Origin: an uncultured bacterium
GTDB taxonomy: Bacteria; Actinomycetota; Coriobacteriia; Coriobacteriales; Coriobacteriaceae
NCBI GenBank assembly: GCA_905215725.1
Contig: CAJMRD010000007.1
Coordinates: 1 to 35,290 of the forward strand
DNA: 35,290 nt
Direction of reading: 5' to 3'
Under the pieces are notes generated by a model. The model ran no database searches. It was given only the letters and a program-made list of their open reading frames with translations, and had not been told where the DNA came from. Position numbers and translations under genes: made by a program. Below, one piece after another: positions 7,917 to 15,556 of this stretch. Every line of letters begins with the position of its first letter. The stretch's first letter is position 1.

Positions 7917-9353
7917 ATGAAGACCATCAAACTTGCTCCCGGCGAGCGCCTTGTTACCAATCAGCTCAACCGCAAGGGCGTGCTGCCGCAAAACATCGTC
8001 GATGCCGCCCGTGATATCGTGGCCAACGTGCGCGCCAACGGCGATGCCGCGGTGCGCGATTACTGCCAGCGTTTTGACGGTGTTGAGCTGGAAAGCTTCC
8101 GCCTGCCGCAGGAGCAGATCGACGCTGCGCTCGAAGGCCTCGACCCGGCCTTTGTCGCCGCGCTCGAGAAGGCCGCGCGCCAGATTCGCGAATTCCACCA
8201 GCGCGAGGTCGAGCAGAGCTGGTTTACCACGCGCCCGGACGGCACGATGCTCGGCGTTAAGGTGACCCCGCTTGCCGCGGCCGGCATCTACGTGCCGGGA
8301 GGCCGCGCGCAGTATCCCTCCACTGTGCTCATGAACGCCATCCCCGCCAAGGTGGCCGGCGTCAAGCGCGTGGTCATGGTGACTCCGCCGCAAAAAGATG
8401 GCCTGATCAGCCCGTATACGCTTGCGGCTGCCAAGCTCGGCGGCGTGGACGAGATCTATATGGTGGGCGGCGCCCAGGCCGTGGCCGCGCTGGCGTACGG
8501 CACCGAGACCATTCCGCGCGTCGACAAGATCACTGGCCCGGGCAACGCCTTTGTCGCCGCGGCCAAGCAGATCGTGTCGGGCGATGTGGGCATCGACATG
8601 GTCGCCGGCCCGTCCGAGGTTTGCGTGCTGGCCGACGCCACGGCCAAGCCCATGGTGGTCGCGGCCGACCTGATGGCCCAGGCCGAGCACGATCCGCTGG
8701 CCGCCTGCTATCTGGTGACCTGCGACGAGCAGTTTGCGCGCGAGGTCGAGGCGGGTATCGACATCCTGGTGGCGCAGTCCCCGCGTGCCGAGATCACGCG
8801 CGCCTCACTCGATAACGAGGGCGCTATCGTGGTGGCCGCCGACATGGCCGCCGCTGCCGAGGCCGTGAACACCGTGGCGCCCGAGCACCTGGAGCTGCAC
8901 TGCAAGGATGCGATGGGCCTGCTCGGCGGTATTCGTAACGCCGGCGCTATCTTTGTGGGCGCCTGGAGCTCCGAGCCGCTCGGCGATTACGTCGCCGGCC
9001 CCAACCACACGCTGCCGACCGGCGGCACGGCCATGTTCTCCAACCCGCTTTCGGTGGAGGAGTTCGTCAAGCGCTCGAGTGTCATTTGCTATACGCCCGA
9101 GGGCCTGCTTTCCGACGCTCCCGCCACGCAGCGCCTGGCCGAGGCAGAGGGCCTGTGGGCACACGCGCTTTCGGCCGCACTGCGCCGTCGCGTGCTGGAG
9201 CAGGGCGAGGACTCCGTGAGCGCTGAGTCGCTGGCCGCGGCCGACCTGACCAAGGTTGCCTGGCCGGGCGACGCCGTGGCGACGGTTGCTGAGGGCGTAG
9301 ACCTGGCGGCGGCTGCGAGCAGTGCCGCCGGTGCGGCCGGCGAGGAGGCCTAA
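7917..9353 (+). CDS. hisD: histidinol dehydrogenase
   Basis: This 478-residue protein catalyses the last two oxidations, histidinol to histidine, with NAD+ and Zn2+. Family motifs seen are AAGIYVPGGRA, VGGAQAVAALAYGT near 182, KITGPGN, MVAGPSEV, AQAEHDPLA near 254-262 (metal and catalytic residues), APEHLEL near 322 and DYVAGPNHTLPTGG. It is longer than the usual 430-440 residues because of an Ala-rich C-terminal tail of about 45 residues of unknown role. AGGGGATA lies upstream of the ATG. A gap of about 105 nt separates it from hisZ-hisG with no clear terminator. Confidence 0.97.
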   Translation: MKTIKLAPGERLVTNQLNRKGVLPQNIVDAARDIVANVRANGDAAVRDYCQRFDGVELESFRLPQEQIDAALEGLDPAFVAALEKAARQIREFHQREVEQSWFTTRPDGTMLGVKVTPLAAAGIYVPGGRAQYPSTVLMNAIPAKVAGVKRVVMVTPPQKDGLISPYTLAAAKLGGVDEIYMVGGAQAVAALAYGTETIPRVDKITGPGNAFVAAAKQIVSGDVGIDMVAGPSEVCVLADATAKPMVVAADLMAQAEHDPLAACYLVTCDEQFAREVEAGIDILVAQSPRAEITRASLDNEGAIVVAADMAAAAEAVNTVAPEHLELHCKDAMGLLGGIRNAGAIFVGAWSSEPLGDYVAGPNHTLPTGGTAMFSNPLSVEEFVKRSSVICYTPEGLLSDAPATQRLAEAEGLWAHALSAALRRRVLEQGEDSVSAESLAAADLTKVAWPGDAVATVAEGVDLAAAASSAAGAAGEEA

Positions 9354-9354
9354 T

Positions 9355-10470
9355 ATGGCCGAGCTTTCACCCCGCATGAAGGAGCTCGTCCAGCCTTACC
9401 TGGCCGGTATTGAGCCCTATGATCCCAACTTTACGCCCACGCGCATCAACCTTTCGGCCAACGAGAACACCTATCCTGTGCCGGCCGGTGTGCGCGAGGC
9501 GGTCGATGCGGCCCTTGCTGCCACGCCGCTCAACCGCTATCCCGATCCCATGTCCAACGACCTGCGCGACGAGCTTGCTGCCTGGCATGGCGTGACGCGC
9601 GAGAACATCTGCGTGGGCAACGGCGGCGATGAGCTGCTCTATAACTACCTGCTGGCGTTTGGCGGCGCGGGGCGGACTCTGCTCAACTGCCCGCCGTGCT
9701 TTAGCGAGTACGCCTTCTTTGCGTCGCTGTGCCAGACCGAGGTGCGCGACGTGTGGCGCGATCCGGCGAGCTTTGAGCTCGACCAGGCAGCGGTGCTCGC
9801 CGCGGCGCCCGCGTGCAACCTGGCGATCGTGACCTCGCCCAACAATCCAACGGGCGACGTGGCCCCGCTCGACTTTGTCGCGGCTCTGTGCGATGCGTGC
9901 CCCGGCATGGTAATGGTCGACGAGGCCTACGTTGAGTTTGCCGACGATTTGTTTGGCGCGGCCGCCACGGCGCAGGGGCTTATCGCCGAGCATCCCAACC
10001 TGGTGATTCTGCATACGTTGTCCAAGGCGTTTGGCGCTGCCGGTGCGCGTTTGGGTTACGTGATCGCGGCACCCGAGGTCATCGACGTGTTCGCGGCGAT
10101 TCGCCAGATCTATTCGGTCAACGTGCTGAGTCAGGCAACCGCGCTTGCCTGCGTGCGTGCCCGCGATGCGTACACGCCCGTGGTGGCGCAGGTCGCATCC
10201 GAGCGCGAGCGCGAGCTGTGCGCCCTGCGCGCAATGGCTGCCGAGGGCCTGCCCGTGGAGGCATGGCCGAGCGCGGCGAACTTTGTGCTCGTGCGCACGC
10301 CGCATGCCACGCGCGTGCGTGAGCGACTGCGCGACGAGTATTCGATTTTGGTGCGCGACTTTAGCTACGCGCCGGGCCTTGCGGACTGCCTGCGCATCAC
10401 TGTTGGCACGCCGCAGGAAAACGATGAGGTGCTGGCTGCGTTTGCCGCGCTGGTGAAGGAGGAGATGTAG
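9355..10470 (+). CDS. hisC: histidinol-phosphate aminotransferase
   Basis: This 371-residue PLP-dependent fold-type I aminotransferase turns imidazole-acetol phosphate into histidinol phosphate. Visible motifs are LSANENTYPVP, GNGGDELL, TSPNNPTGD, the VDEAYVEF strand, and Lys224 in HTLSKAFGAAGARLGY, the Schiff-base lysine. The ATG at 9355 follows the hisD TAA by 1 nt with GAGGAGG at 9342-9348; an in-frame start at 9322 would lie inside hisD and is not needed. hisB starts directly after its stop. Confidence 0.96.
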   Translation: MAELSPRMKELVQPYLAGIEPYDPNFTPTRINLSANENTYPVPAGVREAVDAALAATPLNRYPDPMSNDLRDELAAWHGVTRENICVGNGGDELLYNYLLAFGGAGRTLLNCPPCFSEYAFFASLCQTEVRDVWRDPASFELDQAAVLAAAPACNLAIVTSPNNPTGDVAPLDFVAALCDACPGMVMVDEAYVEFADDLFGAAATAQGLIAEHPNLVILHTLSKAFGAAGARLGYVIAAPEVIDVFAAIRQIYSVNVLSQATALACVRARDAYTPVVAQVASERERELCALRAMAAEGLPVEAWPSAANFVLVRTPHATRVRERLRDEYSILVRDFSYAPGLADCLRITVGTPQENDEVLAAFAALVKEEM

Positions 10471-11058
10471 ATGGACCGCTATGCCGAGGTAACCCGCAAG
10501 ACGGGCGAGACCGACATTGTCGTAAAGCTCGACCTGGACGGATCTGGCGTGTGCGATATCTCGACCGACGTGCCGTTTTTCGACCACATGCTCAACGCCT
10601 TTGGCCGCCATGGTCTGTTCGATCTGACGGTGCGCGCGGTGGGCGACGTCGAGGTCGACGCGCACCACACCGTCGAGGACACGGGCATCGTGCTGGGCGA
10701 GGCGTTTTGCCAGGCGCTGGGCGACAAGGCGGGTATTACGCGCTTTGCCGACGCGGCGATTGCCATGGACGAGACGCTCGTGATGGCCGCCGTGGATATC
10801 TCGGGCCGTGGGCAGGCCTATTGTGAGCTGCCCGTGCCGACCGAGCGCGTGGGCAGCTTTGATACCGAGCTGGCCGTTGAGTTCTTCTATGCCTTTGCAC
10901 GCGATGCCAAGCTCACGCTGCACGTGCGCGAGCTGGCGGGCGGCAACTCGCACCACATTATCGAGGCCGCCTTTAAGGCCGTGGGCCGCACGATGCGTCA
11001 CGCCTGCGAGCTCGATCCCCACGTGCAGGGCATCCCCAGCACCAAGGGCTCGCTGTAA
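10471..11058 (+). CDS. hisB: imidazoleglycerol-phosphate dehydratase (monofunctional)
   Basis: This 195-residue enzyme dehydrates imidazole glycerol phosphate to imidazole acetol phosphate using Mn2+. The metal-binding motifs FFDHMLNAFGRHG and DAHHTVEDTGI near the N-terminus and GGNSHHIIEAAFK near the C-terminus are intact. No phosphatase domain is fused, so histidinol phosphate must be hydrolysed by another enzyme, consistent with the PHP phosphatase at 14444-15355. The ATG touches the hisC stop, and AAGGAGGAG sits just upstream. A strong hairpin repeat separates it from hisH. Confidence 0.97.
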   Translation: MDRYAEVTRKTGETDIVVKLDLDGSGVCDISTDVPFFDHMLNAFGRHGLFDLTVRAVGDVEVDAHHTVEDTGIVLGEAFCQALGDKAGITRFADAAIAMDETLVMAAVDISGRGQAYCELPVPTERVGSFDTELAVEFFYAFARDAKLTLHVRELAGGNSHHIIEAAFKAVGRTMRHACELDPHVQGIPSTKGSL

Positions 11059-11071
11059 CCGTCACAAGGGT

Positions 11072-11112
11072 AAAACCACCACGAAGGTGCCTGTCCCCTT
11101 TGCGGTGGTTTT
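11072..11112. repeat. hairpin repeat between hisB and hisH
   Basis: AAAACCACC (11072-11080) pairs with GGTGGTTTT (11104-11112). Pairing continues in register through AAGG (11084-11087) with CCTT (11097-11100), leaving the loop TGCCTGTCC. The inner part resembles the GTCCCC repeat family found elsewhere in the window. It lies inside the operon and could act as a partial terminator or an mRNA processing or stability element. Confidence 0.7.
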
Positions 11113-11136
11113 GGATGATGAGAAGTGGAGGGTCGC

Positions 11137-11838
11137 GTGGGCGAACCGAAGATTGTGGTGGTCGACTACCACAAGGGCAACTTGTCGAGCGTCGTGCGCG
11201 GGCTTGCGCGCGCCGGTGCCGCCGCCTGCACGTCGGACGATCCGGAGCAGATCCGCAACGCCGACGGCCTGGTCATCCCGGGCGTGGGCGCGTTCTATGA
11301 CGCGATCGCCTTTATGCGCCAGAGCGGCGAGGAGGTGGCCGTGCTCGATGCCGTTGCCGCCGGAACTCCGCTTCTCGGCATCTGCCTGGGCCTCCAGCTA
11401 TTTTTTGAGCGCGGCAACGAGGGCGTGCCGGCGGACGAGGGTGCGGACGCGGACGACGATGCCTCCGAGCAGGCCGGTGGTCCCTGGGTCGATGGCCTGG
11501 GCATCATGCGTGGCTCGTGCACGCACCTGGAGTCGAGCCGTCTGAAGGTCCCGCACGTGGGCTGGGACCAGGTGCACATGACGCCCGTCGGTGCGGCCGA
11601 TTCGTTGCTTGCCGGTTTTGCCGAGGGCGCCAACATGTATTTCACTCACAGCTACGCGGTGGCCGACGACGTCGATGCCGCCGATGTGTTGGCACGCACG
11701 CACTATACACGGAGCTTCCCGTGCATCGTGCGCCACGGTAACGTGTGGGGCTGCCAGTTCCATCCCGAGAAATCCTCCGCGCTGGGTCAGCGTATTCTTA
11801 AGAACTTCGTGAGCATCGTCGAGGAGGTTGGCCGATGA
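11137..11838 (+). CDS. hisH: imidazole glycerol phosphate synthase, glutamine amidotransferase subunit
   Basis: This 233-residue class I glutamine amidotransferase supplies ammonia to HisF. The catalytic triad is visible as Cys83 in GICLGLQ, and His209 and Glu211 in FHPEKS. I chose GTG at 11137 because GTGGAGG at 11125-11131 is then an ideal ribosome site; the in-frame GTG at 11125 is part of that site. Residues about 98-115 form an acidic, low-complexity insertion (VPADEGADADDDASEQ) not present in typical HisH. Its stop overlaps the hisA start (ATGA), so the two are translationally coupled. Confidence 0.95.
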   Translation: MGEPKIVVVDYHKGNLSSVVRGLARAGAAACTSDDPEQIRNADGLVIPGVGAFYDAIAFMRQSGEEVAVLDAVAAGTPLLGICLGLQLFFERGNEGVPADEGADADDDASEQAGGPWVDGLGIMRGSCTHLESSRLKVPHVGWDQVHMTPVGAADSLLAGFAEGANMYFTHSYAVADDVDAADVLARTHYTRSFPCIVRHGNVWGCQFHPEKSSALGQRILKNFVSIVEEVGR

Positions 11839-12578
11839 TCCTGTTTCCCGCAATCGATCTGATCGGCGGCAAGGTTGTGCGCCTGGAGCGCGGTGACCGC
11901 AACCGCTGCAAGGTATATTCCGATGACCCCGTGGCCGTCGCCCGCTCGTTTGCCGAGCAGGGCGCAAGCTGGGTGCATGTCGTCGACCTATCCGCTGCCT
12001 TTGGCGAGGACGAGGACACATGCGCTGCCAACTCGGCGGCGATTAAGGCCATCTGCGGCGTCGACGGTTTGTCCGTGGACGTGGGCGGCGGCGTTCGCTC
12101 GCTCGCACGCATCGACGAGCTGGCCGGCTATGGTGCTCGCCGCATTGCGCTGGGCACCGTGCTGGTGACCGAGCCAGGTTTTGCCGAGGTGGCAGCCCAA
12201 GGCTTTGGCGAGCTGCTGGTCGCCGACATTGCCGCGCGCGACGGCCAGGTTAAGGTGAACGGCTGGCGCGACGGCGCGGGCGTGGCGCTCGACGATGCCG
12301 TGGCGCAGCTTACCGAGCTGGGCTTTAAGCGTCTGGTCTATACCGATATCGCGCGCGATGGCATGCAGACGGGCATCGACGTGGCGGCATATCGCCATGT
12401 GGCGCAGGTCGCGGGCTTTCCCGTCGTGGCGTCGGGCGGTATCTCGACGCTCGGCGATATTCGCGCGCTTGCCGCGGTGGGCGAGGGCGCCATCGAGGGT
12501 GCTATCACTGGTCGTGCGCTCTACGAGGGCAACTTTACGCTGGCCCAGGCGCTGGCCGCCGCCCGAGGGGAGGAGTAG
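11835..12578 (+). CDS. hisA: ProFAR isomerase
   Basis: This 247-residue (beta-alpha)8 barrel isomerises ProFAR to PRFAR. The catalytic aspartates are Asp8 in FPAIDLIGGKVVRL and the one in YTDIARDGMQTG. Phosphate-binding loops VGGGVRS and ASGGIST are present. Length and layout are normal. The 4-nt overlap with hisH and 3-nt gap to hisF place it firmly in the operon. Actinobacteria often use a dual HisA/TrpF (PriA) at this step; I cannot exclude that here because no trpF is visible in the window. Confidence 0.95.
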   Translation: MILFPAIDLIGGKVVRLERGDRNRCKVYSDDPVAVARSFAEQGASWVHVVDLSAAFGEDEDTCAANSAAIKAICGVDGLSVDVGGGVRSLARIDELAGYGARRIALGTVLVTEPGFAEVAAQGFGELLVADIAARDGQVKVNGWRDGAGVALDDAVAQLTELGFKRLVYTDIARDGMQTGIDVAAYRHVAQVAGFPVVASGGISTLGDIRALAAVGEGAIEGAITGRALYEGNFTLAQALAAARGEE

Positions 12579-12581
12579 CCC

Positions 12582-13364
12582 ATGCTTACCAAACGCGTAA
12601 TTCCCTGTCTGGATGTTAAGGACGGCCGCGTGGTCAAGGGCGTCAACTTTGTGAGCTTGCGCGATGCGGGCGACCCGGTGGAGCTAGCGCGTGCCTACGA
12701 TCGCGAGGGTGCGGACGAGGTCGTCTTCCTGGATATTACCGCCACGAGTGACAACCGCGCGACGACTATCGAGATGGCGGCGCATGCGGCCGAGGAGCTG
12801 GCTATTCCCTATACCGTGGGCGGCGGCTTTCGCGATCTTACGGGCATGCGCACCATGGTTGCCGCCGGTGCCGACAAGGTGTCGCTCAACTCGGCGGCTG
12901 TGCGCGACCCGTCGCTGATTAGCCAGGCTGCCGCGGCGTTTGGCAGCCAGGCCGTGGTCGTGGCGATTGATGCCAAGCGCGTGGGGCTGCCTGGGGAGCC
13001 GGGCGCCGATAAGTGGGAGGTCTTTACGGCGGGCGGTCGCAACGCTACGGGTATCGACGCGGTGGCGTGGGCCGAGGAAGCGGCTCGTCGCGGCGCCGGT
13101 GAGATCTTGCTTACCAGCATGGATCGCGACGGCACCAAGGCCGGCTTTGACCTGGCACTCACCCGTGCCGTGGCGCGCGCGGTGCCGATTCCCGTCATCG
13201 CGAGCGGCGGCGTGGGTACGCTCGAGCATTTTGCCGAGGGCGTGATCGAGGGCGAGGCCGATGCCGTGCTGGCTGCCAGCGTCTTTCACTTTGGAACCTT
13301 CAGCATCCGCCAGGTGAAGGAATACATGGCGTCGCAGGGTATTCCTGTGAGGTTGGACTTCTAA
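12582..13364 (+). CDS. hisF: imidazole glycerol phosphate synthase, cyclase subunit
   Basis: This 260-residue (beta-alpha)8 barrel partners HisH to make IGP and AICAR. Catalytic Asp11 lies in PCLDVKDGRVVKG and the second aspartate in TSMDRDGTKAGFD. Phosphate loops VGGGFRD and ASGGVGT are intact. AGGGGAGGAG at 12566-12575 is the ribosome site. Released AICAR re-enters purine synthesis through PurH, which is encoded at 33229-34836 in this window. A long imperfect palindrome follows before hisI. Confidence 0.97.
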   Translation: MLTKRVIPCLDVKDGRVVKGVNFVSLRDAGDPVELARAYDREGADEVVFLDITATSDNRATTIEMAAHAAEELAIPYTVGGGFRDLTGMRTMVAAGADKVSLNSAAVRDPSLISQAAAAFGSQAVVVAIDAKRVGLPGEPGADKWEVFTAGGRNATGIDAVAWAEEAARRGAGEILLTSMDRDGTKAGFDLALTRAVARAVPIPVIASGGVGTLEHFAEGVIEGEADAVLAASVFHFGTFSIRQVKEYMASQGIPVRLDF

Positions 13365-13375
13365 TGCTGCGGGCT

Positions 13376-13489
13376 TCGCTGCGGCTTGCCCAGGCACCGC
13401 ATCTTGCCGCTCAAACCGTCGCTCGCGTACCAAAGTACGCGTCGCTCCTCTTTCGCGGCAACCTGCGGCACCTGGACAACCCTCGCCGA
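13376..13489. repeat. long imperfect inverted repeat between hisF and hisI
   Basis: The core GCGTAC (13425-13430), loop CAAA, GTACGC (13435-13440) is flanked by arms that stay in exact register outward to about 13376 and 13489. Blocks that pair are CCAGG/CCTGG (13390-13394 with 13471-13475), CCGCA/TGCGG, TTGCCGC/GCGGCAA and GTT/AAC, separated by symmetric mismatches. The pattern is that of an ageing palindromic repeat element inserted in the operon. The hisI start at 13518 lies just downstream. Confidence 0.75.
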
Positions 13490-13517
13490 CCTGCGATGTT
13501 TGAATTTGGGGAGAGAA

Positions 13518-13859
13518 ATGGAAGAGATAACCGATCCTTCAAAGCTTACGTACGACGCCCGCGGGCTGATTCCTTGTGTGGTTCAGCAATATGACACTGG
13601 TGAGGTGCTTATGGTTGCTTGGATGAACGAGGAATCGGTGGGGCTGACGCTCAAGACCGGGACCACGTGGTTTTGGAGCCGCAGTCGCCAGGAGCTCTGG
13701 AATAAGGGCGCGACGAGCGGCAACATGCAGGAGGTCAAGGAGCTCTGGGCCGACTGCGATAGCGATACGCTGCTGGTCAAGGTCGACTCGCCGGGTCCGG
13801 CCTGCCACACCGGCAACCGTACCTGCTTCTTTAAGCGCGTGGAAGGGGGAGTGCGATGA
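13518..13859 (+). CDS. hisI: phosphoribosyl-AMP cyclohydrolase
   Basis: This 113-residue monofunctional HisI opens the purine ring of PR-AMP. Signature segments are LMVAWMNEES, WFWSRSRQELWNKGATSGN, and the Zn/Mg-binding D-x-D and Cys region WADCDSDTLLVKV with GPACHTGNRTCF. I chose the ATG at 13518 because GGGGAGAG at 13508-13515 precedes it; upstream in-frame starts lie inside the palindrome. It is separate from HisE, unlike the fused enterobacterial HisIE. Its TGA overlaps the next start. Confidence 0.96.
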   Translation: MEEITDPSKLTYDARGLIPCVVQQYDTGEVLMVAWMNEESVGLTLKTGTTWFWSRSRQELWNKGATSGNMQEVKELWADCDSDTLLVKVDSPGPACHTGNRTCFFKRVEGGVR

Positions 13860-14083
13860 AAGTCGTGACGCCGTTCGAGGTCGCCGACTGCAACACCGAG
13901 CTCCTCCGCGCGGGCGTGCCATGCCGCGTGCACCTGACTGATGCCTGCGGGGCGCAGTCGCTTTGGCTCGAGGCCGAGAAAGAAAGGCTCGATGAGGCCC
14001 ATGCCGTCATCGTCGAGTTCTTTGAGAAAAAGGGCGCAAAGCCTCGGTTCGATGAGACCGGTACCTACTTTACGCTGCAGTAA
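13856..14083 (+). CDS. small conserved protein with a DACGAQSLWLE motif in the his operon
   Basis: This 75-residue protein overlaps the hisI stop by 4 nt (ATGA) and precedes hisE by 15 nt, so it is translated with the his genes. The centre reads CRVHLTDACGAQSLWLEAE. I recall similar small proteins grouped as an 'RDAC family'; here the first residue of that motif is Thr. There are two cysteines, no membrane segment and no known catalytic motif. The function is unknown. The position between HisI and HisE suggests a role linked to histidine synthesis or its control, but that is only context. Confidence 0.85.
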   Translation: MKVVTPFEVADCNTELLRAGVPCRVHLTDACGAQSLWLEAEKERLDEAHAVIVEFFEKKGAKPRFDETGTYFTLQ

Positions 14084-14098
14084 CGAGAGGAAATAACC

Positions 14099-14416
14099 AT
14101 GGGAGTCAGAACAGCTAACGTGCAGCCGGGAAATATCGGCGAGACGCTGACGGGACTGGCCGAGGTGATTCACGGCCGTCGCGACGCATCGCCGCAGGAG
14201 AGCTATACCGCCCGTCTGTTGACCGACGTCGAGGATGAGCTGCTCAAGAAGCTTGCCGAGGAGGCGAGCGAGGTGATCATGGCCTGCAAGGACAACGACC
14301 ACGACCACATCCGCTACGAAGCTGGCGACCTGGTCTACCATCTGCTCGTAACGCTCGAACGCTACGGTATCACCCTCGACGAGCTGGCCGGCGAACTCAA
14401 TGCCCGCCGCCACTAG
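14099..14416 (+). CDS. hisE: phosphoribosyl-ATP pyrophosphatase
   Basis: This 105-residue all-helical MazG-like pyrophosphatase cleaves PR-ATP to PR-AMP, the second step of the pathway. The family pattern is clear: SYTARLL, KKLAEEASEVIMACK, and the acidic Mg-binding motif YEAGDLVYHLLVTL. GAGAGG at 14085-14090 precedes the ATG. It is the last gene of the operon. Its TAG stop lies in an ACTAGTC half-site of a small inverted repeat shared with the convergent gene. Confidence 0.96.
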   Translation: MGVRTANVQPGNIGETLTGLAEVIHGRRDASPQESYTARLLTDVEDELLKKLAEEASEVIMACKDNDHDHIRYEAGDLVYHLLVTLERYGITLDELAGELNARRH

Positions 14417-14444
14417 TCGTTTAAGAACCTCCCCAATGACTAGT
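14412..14444. repeat. ACTAGTC...GACTAGT inverted repeat at the hisE/hisJ junction
   Basis: ACTAGTC (14412-14418) and GACTAGT (14438-14444) enclose TTTAAGAACCTCCCCAA. The same ACTAGT and CCCC blocks recur at 32251-32295. The hisE stop codon lies in the left half-site, and the stop of the minus-strand gene overlaps the last base of the right one. Only 27 nt separate the two convergent genes. Confidence 0.6.
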
Positions 14445-15355
14445 TAGGCGAGGGGCGTGGGTTGCCATTCGCCGGTGGGGTGGGGGATGTCGAAGGTTCG
14501 ATAACCGCAGTCATAGGCGTGGGCTTGCGCTTCGCGGAAATTCCAGCAGATGTCGCAGGCGCGGTGTGCGTCCGAGCCAAAAGTAATCGGCACCTCGGCG
14601 TGGGCGAAGCGACGCAAAAGGCCGGTCGCGGGGTAGTAATCGTCGAGCCCCTTGCGCGGTGCGGCTGTCGAGACCTCAACGCGGCGACCCGTATCGTGGG
14701 CGCATTCGGCCATCTGCTCCCAAAACGGCGCCGGGTCAAAATCGGGCGCAAAGCCCTCCTTCGAAAAGCGCATGACCAGGTCGGGGTGGGCCATCACGTC
14801 AAAGTTAAGCGGGCTTTCGCAAGCACGGCACCAGTCGTCGACGTAGCGCTCCCACACGCCGCGTACACCCAGGTTTTCCCAAACGTGCAGGTTGGTGTCG
14901 TCGTCGATCCAACCGCAGCGCGAATCGGGCGTATCGGGGCGAGCGACGCCCCCCGTTTCCGCCGTGCCCGCGGCGCCGGCCATGATATCGCCCGGATCGC
15001 CAATCCAGTGCACACTGCCCAAGCGCACTATGGCACCCGCGGACCAGCGCTCAACCAAAGGCTCGCAACCTTTGTACCAGTCGCATTCAAAGCCATAGAT
15101 AAGCTCGAGCTCCGGCGCGATCTGCGCGGCGAGCTTGCGGGCGTCCTCAAAGGCCAGACGATGTGCCGGCAGGTCGCCCTCGACGACCTGCACCTCGCAG
15201 TTAGCATCCATGCTGGCAGGTAGGGTGAGGTGGTCGGTCGAGACTATAATGCGGCAGCCGGCGGCCGCGGCGGCGCGGATGTTCTCCTCAAACGAGGCAT
15301 GGCCATCCGAAAACGAGGTATGGGTATGGCAATCGACCAGTGGGCAGGCGGACAT
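14444..15355 (-). CDS. hisJ: PHP-family histidinol-phosphate phosphatase
   Basis: This 303-residue PHP-domain phosphoesterase is HisJ-like. Metal ligands are visible in DCHTHTSFSDGH, the Glu/Asp of GFECDW, the VMAHPDLVMRF segment and the C-terminal TFGSDAHRA. It is the expected enzyme for histidinol phosphate to histidinol, and with it the window encodes every histidine step. It faces the his operon and ends 27 nt from hisE. AAAGGAG lies 6 nt before the start. A general PHP phosphatase is the alternative, but context strongly favours HisJ. Confidence 0.88.
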   Translation of the reverse strand: MSACPLVDCHTHTSFSDGHASFEENIRAAAAAGCRIIVSTDHLTLPASMDANCEVQVVEGDLPAHRLAFEDARKLAAQIAPELELIYGFECDWYKGCEPLVERWSAGAIVRLGSVHWIGDPGDIMAGAAGTAETGGVARPDTPDSRCGWIDDDTNLHVWENLGVRGVWERYVDDWCRACESPLNFDVMAHPDLVMRFSKEGFAPDFDPAPFWEQMAECAHDTGRRVEVSTAAPRKGLDDYYPATGLLRRFAHAEVPITFGSDAHRACDICWNFREAQAHAYDCGYRTFDIPHPTGEWQPTPLA

Positions 15356-15387
15356 GGCGACTCCTTTGCGTCAAGCGAATTCGCTCC

Positions 15388-15393
15388 ATTGTA
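15388..15393 (-). promoter_or_regulatory. -10-like TACAAT for hisJ
   Basis: On the minus strand TACAAT lies about 33 nt before the hisJ start and is embedded in the small palindrome CCATTGTAATGG (15386-15397). No good -35 is visible, so activation or an operator role of the palindrome is possible. Confidence 0.3.
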
Positions 15394-15495
15394 ATGGCGC
15401 GATCCCCGCTGCGATGAGCGCGCTGGGGGCCGAAATCGACTGGAAAGGACGGGTAGCGCATAAGGGCGAGCTCGCGACATCGGTCTTGCTCCAAT

Positions 15496-15556
15496 ACATG
15501 TACATCAGCCTCCAAAAGCTGCAAATAATGACATGTTTGGAGGCTGATGTACATGT
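15496..15556. repeat. perfect 21-bp inverted repeat in the hisJ/larC-like divergent gap
   Basis: Positions 15496-15516 (starting ACATGTACATCAGCC) are the exact reverse complement of 15536-15556, with a 19-nt AT-rich spacer. The outer ends contain the nested palindrome ATGTACAT. No T-run follows on either strand, so it is not an obvious terminator. The remaining 339-nt gap (15356-15694) holds only weak promoter-like sequence and no other gene that I can support. Confidence 0.85.

Noticed and set aside
6507..8690. 727-codon open frame on the minus strand across hisZ-hisG and hisD
   Set aside because: It is antisense to two clearly recognised enzymes, its product is rich in Gly/Ala/His/Arg without motifs, and long antisense frames are expected in GC-rich DNA with strong third-position bias.
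9367..11022. 551-codon open frame on the minus strand across hisC and hisB
   Set aside because: Shadow of real genes for the same reason; no ribosome site and no recognisable domain.
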